The notes beneath the pieces are model-generated. The model ran no database searches, was not told the DNA's origin, and saw only the letters and a program-made list of their open reading frames with translations. Below are positions 1 to 6,798 of a stretch of 14,651 nucleotides of DNA, one piece after another (positions within the stretch are counted from its first letter, which is position 1; each line of letters begins with the position of its first letter). The stretch spans positions 1-14,651 of the forward strand of contig JAYSWB010000033.1 of assembly GCA_043718245.1 (NCBI GenBank), read 5' to 3'. The translations under genes and the position numbers were made by a program. The DNA is from JBAXAB01 sp043718245 (GTDB lineage: Bacteria > Patescibacteriota > Minisyncoccia > Phycocordibacterales > CAIZLB01).

Positions 1-2
1 AA

Positions 3-797
3 TTTACAAACAAAAACGGAGGGTTCCCCGTAATCGTCAAATGGAGAAAGGGTCTTTCATCAAAAGAGGTTTACAAGATTGAAAATACAGAGCAATTAAA
101 AAAATTAAACCTTGATTATTCGACAGGACGTTTTATTGCTGAAACTTTCTGCCCTTACTTAATTTGGTGTATAGATTCACTTGTACAAGAGGGTCGGGTG
201 GTAGGAACTTTCTATACATGGTTGCCATACACAAACCTTAGTTTTGCTGAGAAAAAAGAAAAGTTTGTCCAAATAACAGTAGACAAAGTACCGAGGGAGA
301 TCAACTTTGATGGGAGTAAAATAATGCAAGATGTCGTGGATGCGCTTAAGTTGCGTAATGGTTATATGCAAATAGAAGTTTTTGTAGATTCTGAAGGGTC
401 GCCTATTATATGTGAGTTTGCTTGGCGCACAGCTGGAGAACACATGTTATTAAATCAGAGCATTGCATTTGATATAGATGTGTATTCGCTATTAACTGAA
501 ATAATAGTTGGAAGAAAGATAGAAAGGTTAGAAAAAGAAGGGAAACAATGTGTAGGGGATATGTTCTTACCTTTAACAGAAGGAATTGTTACAAAGATAT
601 CTTCTTACAATGACATAAAAGATCTTGAGGGTGTAATTGGGGGAAAAATATATTACACAGTTGGAGATTTTGTTGAATCAAAAAGACAATATACAAACTG
701 TTCTGGATGGGTCCAAATCACAGGAAATTCTAAAGAAGAGGTCTTAAATAGAATGCTAAGAGTGTACGAAAAATTTGAGATCGTAACTAAAAGATAG
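3..797 (+). CDS. ATP-grasp domain ligase, C-terminal part (5'-truncated by window edge)
   Basis: The frame is open from the first bases of the window to a TAG at 795-797, so about 264 residues of a longer protein are visible. A GTG at 198 is an internal codon, because the frame continues upstream with sensible ATP-grasp sequence. The ATP-grasp signature is direct: an ATP-contacting Lys in 'FPVIVKWRKG' (about visible residues 8-17), then the metal-binding strand 'QIEVFVDSEG' and 'CEFAWRTAGEHM' (about 123-148), matching the family pattern of acidic residue plus Arg/Asn in the last strands. A C-terminal domain of about 100 residues follows, similar in layout to L-amino-acid ligase (BacD-like) or biotin-carboxylase-type ATP-grasp enzymes. 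The family makes an acyl-phosphate from a carboxylate and ATP, then joins it to an amine or thiol. The substrate cannot be read from this part. No transmembrane segment is seen. The family call is firm; the specific reaction is unknown. Confidence 0.82.
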   Translation, partial: FTNKNGGFPVIVKWRKGLSSKEVYKIENTEQLKKLNLDYSTGRFIAETFCPYLIWCIDSLVQEGRVVGTFYTWLPYTNLSFAEKKEKFVQITVDKVPREINFDGSKIMQDVVDALKLRNGYMQIEVFVDSEGSPIICEFAWRTAGEHMLLNQSIAFDIDVYSLLTEIIVGRKIERLEKEGKQCVGDMFLPLTEGIVTKISSYNDIKDLEGVIGGKIYYTVGDFVESKRQYTNCSGWVQITGNSKEEVLNRMLRVYEKFEIVTKR

Positions 798-873
798 GAT
801 TATTGCCATTTTAAAATAAGTGTTGTATTGTATTAGTAGAGAACATCAACCCTTAGCCCTTTATATTTCTGTC

Positions 874-1563
874 ATGAAAACAACCAATCACCCCGTCCCT
901 AAAAAGTACCACAAGCTACTGCACATTGGAGAAAAGAGTAGGAAGGGGGGTATTATAGATTTCAAAGTCCCCCCCGTTATCGTGGACTCAACTGTGTCCA
1001 TACTAGCTCATAAAGAGACTGTCCTTGGCGAGCATGTGGATATAAAAAGTCTACCTCTAGCTCATCCCGAATCAAAATGCTTTTTAATCCTAAGACCTAC
1101 AGCATTGCAGTACCGTCTTTTTGTTAGTGATCAGCTAATGGATTCAGGACTGGCAATTCACGATGAATTTGAGCTGGAGAACTTCATGCGACTTGCTGAT
1201 GTTTTGTACCAACTCGATCTTGCGAAACCATACCATTGGCAGTGGAGAGTCATAATGAAAATCCTTCACGAATCTGGAGTTCAAAATCAAAACAAAGCCT
1301 TCGCGTTTGTGATCGAAGACGATGACGAAGCTGTTAGTGGTAGAGTGTCTCGTCTTAAGAACAAGATACGTCTCGATCTCGGTGAAACCCCGATCATAGT
1401 GGAGCAAGGTGGGGTACCCAAGATTGCCTTGGGAATACATCACCTGCACTCTCCAGATGCCAGTGAGGTCCCAGTTGAATACAACGCACTGATGCATGCA
1501 AAAAATAAGACGTCAGTATTCTCCGCACTACGGAGACATGAATCGAACCCCCTGCCGGCGTAA
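874..1563 (+). CDS. Divergent nucleoside-diphosphate-kinase-fold protein (putative)
   Basis: 229 aa from ATG 874; an in-frame GTG at 820 would add 18 poorly convincing residues, so I prefer the ATG. Neither start has a Shine-Dalgarno. Residues 69-85 ('CFLILRPTALQYRLF' region) line up with the first strand of NDP kinases (LVIIKPDAVQRGL), with Lys replaced by Arg and Asp by Thr. Residues about 143-165 resemble the family segment MVLEGENAVEKVRELMG. Residues 189-206, 'HHLHSPDASEVPVEYNAL', align without gaps to the family's 'NVVHGSDSPESAEREIAL', keeping the phospho-accepting His (H192 here), D195 and E198. The N-terminal 65 residues are extra, and NDP kinases are usually about 140-150 aa. NDP kinases transfer the gamma-phosphate between nucleotides through a phosphohistidine. 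Because the Lys and much of the GSDS motif are changed, activity or substrate may differ. The alignment was made by eye, so confidence is moderate. The C-terminus runs into a hairpin (1547-1578). Confidence 0.5.
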   Translation: MKTTNHPVPKKYHKLLHIGEKSRKGGIIDFKVPPVIVDSTVSILAHKETVLGEHVDIKSLPLAHPESKCFLILRPTALQYRLFVSDQLMDSGLAIHDEFELENFMRLADVLYQLDLAKPYHWQWRVIMKILHESGVQNQNKAFAFVIEDDDEAVSGRVSRLKNKIRLDLGETPIIVEQGGVPKIALGIHHLHSPDASEVPVEYNALMHAKNKTSVFSALRRHESNPLPA

Positions 1564-1578
1564 CTGTTGACAGGGGGT
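1520..1578 (+). terminator. Tandem hairpins at the 3' end of the NDPK-like gene; candidate weak terminator
   Basis: Two inverted repeats lie end to end. The first is TCTCCG-CACTA-CGGAGA at 1520-1536, inside the coding sequence. The second pairs ACCCCCTG (1547-1554) with CAGGGGGT (1571-1578) around a 16-nt loop holding the stop codon, and is followed by CTTTCATTTG. The downstream T content is modest, so as an intrinsic terminator it is weak. It may instead protect the mRNA 3' end or stop transcription arriving from the tRNA side. The pairings are exact by eye; the function is inferred. Confidence 0.4.
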
Positions 1579-1733
1579 CTTTCATTTGATGTTCAGGATA
1601 GAGTTATAATAAGGGAGCGATACACCCTTGTTCAAGGAATTAATAACACTTAAAAAGGTACTACAGAAAAATGCAGAAAACGGAAAATCCTTTGATAACA
1701 ACGCGGATTCTGAAGTTATAATAAGTAACGTAT
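1564..1733. other. Intergenic stretch with a 12-bp direct repeat containing TATAAT and a doubtful 37-codon ORF
   Basis: No confident gene. AGTTATAATAAG occurs exactly twice, at 1602-1613 and 1714-1725, each containing a TATAAT box. The second copy has TTGATA at 1692-1697 upstream with a 19-nt gap, giving a possible plus-strand promoter that would read into the antisense of tRNA-His. A TTG-started frame at 1628-1741 could encode 37 residues ('LFKELITLKKVLQKN...'), preceded by AGGGAG at 1612-1617, but it has no recognisable homology and ends inside the tRNA gene. Confidence 0.4.
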
Positions 1734-1808
1734 TGGGGTGACTAGAGGGAATCGGACCCTCGATACCGGTTCCACAAACCGGAGTTTTACCACTAAACTA
1801 TAGTCACC
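1734..1808 (-). tRNA. tRNA-His (anticodon GTG), with encoded G-1 and CCA
   Basis: Read on the minus strand, the cloverleaf is complete. The acceptor stem is GTGACTA/TAGTCAC, with an extra 5' G at 1808 facing the discriminator C (1737), which is the G-1:C73 identity pair of bacterial tRNA-His. The D-arm is GTTT-AGTGGTAA-AAAC, the anticodon arm CCGGT-TTGTGGA-ACCGG with anticodon GTG, the variable loop TATC, and the T-arm GAGGG-TCCGATT-CCCTC. The 3' CCA is encoded at 1736-1734. The T-loop is TCCGATT rather than the common TTCGATT/TTCAAAT. It lies 49 nt downstream of the histidine kinase stop on the same strand, and I see no strong separate promoter, so processing from a read-through transcript is possible. 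Confidence 0.95.
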
Positions 1809-1857
1809 ATATATTGCAGCCTTCTGCCCCTGCATATTGCCATAAAACCCACTTTAA

Positions 1858-3459
1858 TCAAAGTGATTTCAACTCCACAAAGAAAGTAGAACCCTTCTCC
1901 GGTCCTGCCGATTCGGCCCAGACTTTGCCGTCATGTGCTTCAATCATTTTTCGTGCAACATAAAGGCCAAGCCCCGTTCCCAGAATGTTGGTCTTTGAAG
2001 CGTCGGGTGCGCGGGTAAACTTTTCAAAAAGACGTGGCAAGATTTCAGGATGAATACCCACCCCAGTGTCAGAAATGCTAAGGAGGATTTTATTACCCTC
2101 TTTCTTTTGAAGCCACACGTGGATACTGCCTCTAGGTGTGTACTTAATCGAGTTGTCGAGAAGATTACCGACTACTTGTCTAATTTTTCCCTGATCAGCA
2201 TGTACCATGAATGAGCCACTCGAATCGTAGTCAAAGTTTATGTCCAATTTTGCACGAGAAATGTTTGGCTTTAATTCTGTAATAGTGGTTGCGACAAGTT
2301 CCTTCATGTCAAAGTCAGAGAAGTCATACTTCATACGACCTTGTTCGATTCGGGAAACGTCGAGGTAGTCGCCGACGACAACAACGAGGTCCTGTGTAGA
2401 TTGATACATTTTGTCGACAGCATCGCGCACCGGGCCGTCTATTGGTCCAAAGTCATCGTCTAGGAGCATTGATGCGTAGCCCTTGATGGCGGTTAGGGGG
2501 CCGCGTAGTTGGTGTGAGGCTAGGGAGACGAATTCTGATTTTTGCTGGTCCAGTTCTTTGAGGTGGGAGTTGGCGGTTTCGAGGGAGGTGGCGAGGGATT
2601 GGATTTTTTCACGCTGGTCTACTTCTTTTTTTACACTCCTAATAAGCAAAATACCTAAAAATATTGATATGAGAAAAAGAATAGCATTAGCGAATTGCTC
2701 CTTTGCGCTACTTGCAAAAAACATTCTTAGTAAAATAGAAAACCACAAAATAAAAGTAATTAGTTGGGTGGCGATTACCTTTATGTTAAATAGTTGGTGT
2801 CTCAGCATGGCATACCCTGTAATTACAGGGTATAGAGAAAATAATATAATAGGGTAAGGGGGTATTCCAAAAAAAGTGGTCGCAAAGACGCTTCCTCCTC
2901 CGAAAGCGGCTGCTAATGTAAAGTAAATAATATAGCGGTATCTTATTTTTTGATCTTTATCTTCTGATTTGAAAATTGAATAGAGAGAAACAATTATTCC
3001 AAGAGATACAAGGGTTGAAAAATATATAAAATAGTATAAGTATAGCGGTCCAGGAATCTGTGCAAAATTAAATCCAGCTTTCGGTACAAGATCGGATACA
3101 AATTTCGATGAAGGGTTAATAAATAAGAATGCCAATGCCGCAAGACAAAAAACATAAAATAAATATTTAAACTGTTCGTATTTTTTTGTTGAAAAAAGGA
3201 CAAGTAAGAAATAAAATAAAGGAATAAATATTGCTGCATCATGCAAAATTAAGTTTGCGGTCGTAGCCTCTTGTTTACTCGTTGTTATTGTCATGAAGAA
3301 ATAAGCAAAACTCCAAATCGAAGTACTTACTGTCATTGCGAACCAGGCTTGGTTTTCAGGCTTAGTCCTATCATTTAGTAACACCAATAGTCCAGACAGA
3401 AAGGCTATAAAGCCTCCGATTAACAGTGAAACACTGTAATAATTAAATTCTATAAACAT
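1858..3459 (-). CDS. Multi-TM sensor histidine kinase (intact catalytic motifs)
   Basis: 533 aa, ATG at 3459, stop TGA. Residues 1 to about 275 hold roughly eight hydrophobic segments, an N-terminal 7TM-type sensor region plus a last helix. A coiled linker (about 277-308) follows, then HisKA with phospho-accepting H316 in 'SLASHQLRGPLTAI', and HATPase_c with N-box 'GNLLDNSIKY' (N432/N436), G1 'DTGVGI' (464-469), F-box 'LFEKF' and G2 'GTGLGL' (494-499). All kinase motifs are intact, so it should autophosphorylate at the membrane. No response regulator is encoded in the window. It starts 3 nt after the stop of the 544-aa protein upstream and so is almost certainly cotranscribed with it. It is clearly paralogous to the plus-strand kinase at 5245-6798: the linker 'RHQLFNIKV ... 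ILLIRSVKK' matches 'RHNLFNVKV ... ILLIKSVKK'. Base composition changes sharply near 2630, between the sensor and kinase halves. The signal sensed is unknown. Confidence 0.93.
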   Translation of the reverse strand: MFIEFNYYSVSLLIGGFIAFLSGLLVLLNDRTKPENQAWFAMTVSTSIWSFAYFFMTITTSKQEATTANLILHDAAIFIPLFYFLLVLFSTKKYEQFKYLFYVFCLAALAFLFINPSSKFVSDLVPKAGFNFAQIPGPLYLYYFIYFSTLVSLGIIVSLYSIFKSEDKDQKIRYRYIIYFTLAAAFGGGSVFATTFFGIPPYPIILFSLYPVITGYAMLRHQLFNIKVIATQLITFILWFSILLRMFFASSAKEQFANAILFLISIFLGILLIRSVKKEVDQREKIQSLATSLETANSHLKELDQQKSEFVSLASHQLRGPLTAIKGYASMLLDDDFGPIDGPVRDAVDKMYQSTQDLVVVVGDYLDVSRIEQGRMKYDFSDFDMKELVATTITELKPNISRAKLDINFDYDSSGSFMVHADQGKIRQVVGNLLDNSIKYTPRGSIHVWLQKKEGNKILLSISDTGVGIHPEILPRLFEKFTRAPDASKTNILGTGLGLYVARKMIEAHDGKVWAESAGPEKGSTFFVELKSL

Positions 3460-3462
3460 TCT

Positions 3463-5097
3463 TTATTTGGCCAAGTACTCATTACCTAAAGAGGTGTATT
3501 GATTTGGCGATTTTATTATATCATTAGCTAGGCTTAACATGTCCACATGAGAAACATTTATACCGTGATGTGGCTCGATATGTACATGTCCAAGCAAGGA
3601 TTCCGTTTGTTCAGGCTTGCTAAAAAAACTTTCTAATTTACCACCCAAAGAATATATAGCTGATTGTGGTGAAGAACATGCCACATGAGGATTTTTATCA
3701 CCATAATTATACAGACCTGGTATTTGAATGCTTGGATTAAGATAACCATGCCAGTGGACTATGGAAATTCCATTTTTTTCTACAACATCAGAAAAGTTAA
3801 TATCACTGTCCATCCACTTCAAGATAGATGCAATAATTCCATTACCTACAGCTTGAGCCAAAATAACCTTTGTATCAAATGAAGGACGGTAATCTTCATT
3901 TATTTTAACACCCTTAGGAAATTGCATAAACATTTGTCCATTTTTTAACCCAATCTTTAGGAGGTCCGTTTCTTCATTGAAGTTAGTCTTATTTGATCCA
4001 GATCTTAAAGTCATGACCCACACCTCAGGCACTTTCATAGACATATTAATCAGTCCTTTTTTTAAGTGGAGGTAAAATTTTATGTTTAATTGGCCATCCT
4101 TGTCGTAGTAAAAATCTTTATTTGAAATATTAATTTTACCTTCTTTTTTTACGATCTCCAATCGAGATAGTGGTGTCGGCATTTGTTTAGAAATAAAACC
4201 AAAGCTCATACCATTCCTATTATCTAGGTGAATCTTTCCAATAAATTTGTGAAAATTATCTCTGAATGGTAAGTCGTTTATCTTTTTACCATCAGGAAAT
4301 AAGGATGTCTTTGCAAACAATGCCGCCATGTTTTTTATATCATTCACAATACCTAGGTTCGTCTTGTCCTTAGGATCGAAACGCTCGCTAATTATTCTAA
4401 ATTCAGACAATAAATTTGGACTAATTGGCGCATAAATTTTAGGCACAAGTGCCTGTAGCACATTTTCCTTGAAATTATCTGTCCTACTGAATATAGGATG
4501 CGACGCATTAAAGTTGTATAGTATCCATTTGCTATTTGAAACTCCAATTACGATATTCGCCATGTGGTATGAAAATAAAGTCATTGCTTTATCATAGTGA
4601 GTATTAAAATTAGAAAGCTCGTAATCCTCAACAGGGAAGCTTAGTATGCTAATTACGGAATTGGTTTTAAAGCTGGAGATAAATTGCATCGGGAGGAATT
4701 CTGAGTCAAGTTCGCCTACGGCTATTACCGAAATGCCTTTCCTCAATCGCCTATTTCTCGTAACTCTCTTAAGTGAGACGAATGGAATATGGAAAGATTC
4801 TTTACTTCTAAACTTAAAAACAAAATGTTTAATATTATGTAAAAGTACTAAAAAAATCCTTCGTACTCTCTTATTTATAGCAACATGCTCGAGCGCGTCC
4901 TCGTAGTCCACAATTTCTACACCAATATCGAGAAGGGTCTTTTTTAGGTCATCTGCAAAAGATAAAGCATTTTCACCCGCATTCTTACCTATTTTTGGGA
5001 AAAATGTTATTTTTAGATTCTGAGCCATATCTTCTGGTAAGATTTTTGTATCTTCCCTGATACCAAGTATTTCCTGAACTGCTTCTTTTGTTAGCAT
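3463..5097 (-). CDS. Unrecognised 544-aa protein of the kinase locus
   Basis: ATG at 5097, no Shine-Dalgarno. I do not recognise the family. It is predicted soluble: there is no signal peptide or convincing TM helix, and residues 80-95 are hydrophobic but also basic. The N-terminus (1-30) is helical. Residues 28-70 look like an alpha/beta unit ('ITFFPKIG ... IGVEIVDYEDA'), and 120-150 carry two strands ('GISVIAVGEL', 'SVISILSFPV'). The C-terminal 100 residues are rich in His and aromatics: 'IVHWHGYLNP' (446-455), then 'GHVHIEPHHGINVSHVDM' (503-520), giving H448, H450, H504, H506, H510, H511 and H517 as possible metal or catalytic residues. It is the first gene of the minus operon, 3 nt before a histidine kinase and divergent from that kinase's paralogue. 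This suggests a sensory or output partner, by context only. Its own promoter and a leader hairpin lie at 5132-5189. Confidence 0.75.
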   Translation of the reverse strand: MLTKEAVQEILGIREDTKILPEDMAQNLKITFFPKIGKNAGENALSFADDLKKTLLDIGVEIVDYEDALEHVAINKRVRRIFLVLLHNIKHFVFKFRSKESFHIPFVSLKRVTRNRRLRKGISVIAVGELDSEFLPMQFISSFKTNSVISILSFPVEDYELSNFNTHYDKAMTLFSYHMANIVIGVSNSKWILYNFNASHPIFSRTDNFKENVLQALVPKIYAPISPNLLSEFRIISERFDPKDKTNLGIVNDIKNMAALFAKTSLFPDGKKINDLPFRDNFHKFIGKIHLDNRNGMSFGFISKQMPTPLSRLEIVKKEGKINISNKDFYYDKDGQLNIKFYLHLKKGLINMSMKVPEVWVMTLRSGSNKTNFNEETDLLKIGLKNGQMFMQFPKGVKINEDYRPSFDTKVILAQAVGNGIIASILKWMDSDINFSDVVEKNGISIVHWHGYLNPSIQIPGLYNYGDKNPHVACSSPQSAIYSLGGKLESFFSKPEQTESLLGHVHIEPHHGINVSHVDMLSLANDIIKSPNQYTSLGNEYLAK

Positions 5098-5131
5098 AAA
5101 AATTGGTCGTTCTACGTTCGGCTCTTATTAT

Positions 5132-5163
5132 TTAGGCCTATTTGCCTTCAGGTAGGAGCCTAA
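5132..5163 (-). promoter_or_regulatory. Leader hairpin of the minus-strand kinase operon
   Basis: An imperfect stem-loop in the predicted 5' UTR pairs TTAGG (5132-5136) with CCTAA (5159-5163), CCTA (5137-5140) with TAGG (5153-5156), and CC (5145-5146) with GG (5151-5152) around a 4-nt loop. Small bulges separate the helices. There is no T-run after it on either strand, so it is not an ordinary terminator. It sits about 11-43 nt from the predicted start of transcription and could be an RNA control element, a stability structure or, as DNA, an operator. Pairing is seen; function is inferred. Confidence 0.4.
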
Positions 5164-5180
5164 TGGGGAACATGTATATA

Positions 5181-5189
5181 ATTATACCA
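5181..5189 (-). promoter_or_regulatory. Extended -10 promoter for the 544-aa protein / kinase operon
   Basis: The minus strand reads TGGTATAAT, a perfect extended -10 (TGnTATAAT). No good -35 is visible, which is normal for the extended class. Transcription would start near 5174, giving a leader of about 77 nt before the ATG at 5097. On the plus strand, the weaker TAGAAT at 5225-5230 could drive the divergent kinase, with a leader of only about 8 nt. Confidence 0.55.
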
Positions 5190-5244
5190 TTTTTTCATAA
5201 AAAATTCATCTTCGTTTTTTAAGATAGAATATACGTATAAATAT

Positions 5245-6798
5245 ATGGACAACATAAACACATTTCTAAGTATTATTATCCTGATTAATTTAATGTTGGT
5301 AGTCAGTTCATCTTCGGGGCATAGGAGGGGGGATAAGGGTGAAGTTTATTATATTTACCTTTTAAATATAACCACTATTGCATGGTGGGTAGCTAGCACT
5401 ATATTTTATAGACTTTCAGATAGCACAACGATAGATTATTTTATAAAAAGCATGTATGCAGCAGCGACATTTATTACTAGTAGTTTTTATTATTTTAGCT
5501 TTATTTTTTCTGCAAACGGTAAAGATTATCACATAAAATTAATACATATTCTATTGGTAAACACTCTTTTAAATATTCTTTTATTTATGACCCCACTTAT
5601 AATTTCAGGTGGAGAGATCGGGCTTGCTACAGAAAACGTTGCACATTTTGGTCCGCTATATGCTGTTTATGTAGCATATATACTCTATTACCTATCAAGT
5701 AGTTTTATAAGATTATTTATAAAGTATAAAAAAATGAAATTTGGTCAAACTAAATCCCAAATATTTTACCTCTTTATTGGGTACACAATGGCTGGACTAC
5801 TTGCATTTGTAGTAGATTTTATTTTTCCAGCTCTGGGTAACTTTGAATATCTTTGGCTTGGACCTGTTTCAGCAATATTTGTCGCTGTCACTGTAACCTA
5901 TGCAGTTGCTAGACATAACTTGTTTAATGTAAAAGTTTTGACTGTTGAAATCTTTGTATTTTTACTTTGGGTATTCTCACTTATAAAAATTTCTGCTATT
6001 ATTCATTTACAATTCCTCGTCCTCTCCCTCCTCATCGGCATCCTCCTCATCAAATCCGTCAAAAAACAAGCCGAGCAGCACGAAGAAAACAAGCGACTGG
6101 TCTCGGAACTTGCGGCCGCAAACTTCCAACTCAAAGAAGTCGACGAAATCAAATCAAAATTCGTCTCCCTCGCTCGCCACCAAATGGCCAGTCCATTAAC
6201 CGCCATAAACGCCTATGCCTCCTTGTTAAATGACAAAGACGTCGACTTGGACAAAATCGGCTTAAAAAGTCTCCAAGGTATCATCGACCGCTTCATAGTA
6301 ATTGTAAAAGATTTCCTCGCCATTTCTCAAATTGAAAACGAAGAAATAAAATATGCGAATGACGAATTTGACTTGGCGCAAACTTTAAATGATATTCTTT
6401 GCGACAGAAAATTTATCATTGATCATCACAATATTAATATTGAAATGGATATTGGAGAAGATGATTATAAAATAAAGGGGGACAATGCAAAACTAAATAC
6501 TGCCATTGCAAACGTTATAGAAAACTCGATCCAGTATTCCAAAAACTCTACGATTATTGTTAAACTAGAAAAGAAAAATTCCAAAATTATTTTGACGATT
6601 AGTGATGAAGGTGTTCGGTCCCTACCTGAAATTTCACCTGTTTTATTGAAAAAGTTTAGCCCAGATCCGTTCGAGGCAACGATTATGGGAAATGGCTTGG
6701 GAGTTTATATTTCAAAGAGGTTTATAGAAGCACATGGAGGGACTTTTGAAATTAGAAATGATGGTAGGTGCCAGTTTATGCTAACATTACCCCTATGA
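5245..6798 (+). CDS. Multi-TM histidine kinase paralogue with degenerate ATP-binding G1 box
   Basis: 517 aa, ATG 5245, stop TGA. The architecture matches the minus-strand kinase: about eight hydrophobic segments in residues 1-270, a linker coil, HisKA with H312 in 'SLARHQMASPLTAI', and HATPase_c with N-box 'ANVIENSIQYS' and G2 'GNGLGV' (482-487). The H-box lacks the usual Arg before PL, and the G1 box reads 'DEGVRSL' (454-460) instead of DxGxGI, so the second Gly is Arg. The Gly residues before and after the ATP lid are important in this family, so kinase activity may be weak or absent, or the protein may act as a phosphatase or partner to the intact paralogue. Its stop codon overlaps the uppP start (ATGA), so the sensor and the lipid phosphatase are translationally coupled. 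The sensor half is visibly more AT-rich than the linker and kinase region from about 6003. Confidence 0.9.
   Translation: MDNINTFLSIIILINLMLVVSSSSGHRRGDKGEVYYIYLLNITTIAWWVASTIFYRLSDSTTIDYFIKSMYAAATFITSSFYYFSFIFSANGKDYHIKLIHILLVNTLLNILLFMTPLIISGGEIGLATENVAHFGPLYAVYVAYILYYLSSSFIRLFIKYKKMKFGQTKSQIFYLFIGYTMAGLLAFVVDFIFPALGNFEYLWLGPVSAIFVAVTVTYAVARHNLFNVKVLTVEIFVFLLWVFSLIKISAIIHLQFLVLSLLIGILLIKSVKKQAEQHEENKRLVSELAAANFQLKEVDEIKSKFVSLARHQMASPLTAINAYASLLNDKDVDLDKIGLKSLQGIIDRFIVIVKDFLAISQIENEEIKYANDEFDLAQTLNDILCDRKFIIDHHNINIEMDIGEDDYKIKGDNAKLNTAIANVIENSIQYSKNSTIIVKLEKKNSKIILTISDEGVRSLPEISPVLLKKFSPDPFEATIMGNGLGVYISKRFIEAHGGTFEIRNDGRCQFMLTLPL

Noticed and set aside
198..200. GTG at 198 as the start of the first gene
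   Set aside because: The frame is open to the window edge and the upstream residues contain the ATP-grasp Lys strand, so it is an internal codon.
1527..1602. Possible second tRNA or tmRNA 3' end on the minus strand: GGTTCGATTC, like a T-loop, near 1541-1550
   Set aside because: The bases beside the loop do not form the 5-bp T-stem, no matching acceptor, anticodon or D arms are found, and there is too little space for a tmRNA before tRNA-His.
1567..1610. Consensus TTGACA (1567-1572) with TATAAT (1605-1610) as a promoter
   Set aside because: The spacer is 32 nt, far from 16-18. The TTGACA bases are also explained by the right arm and loop of the hairpin.
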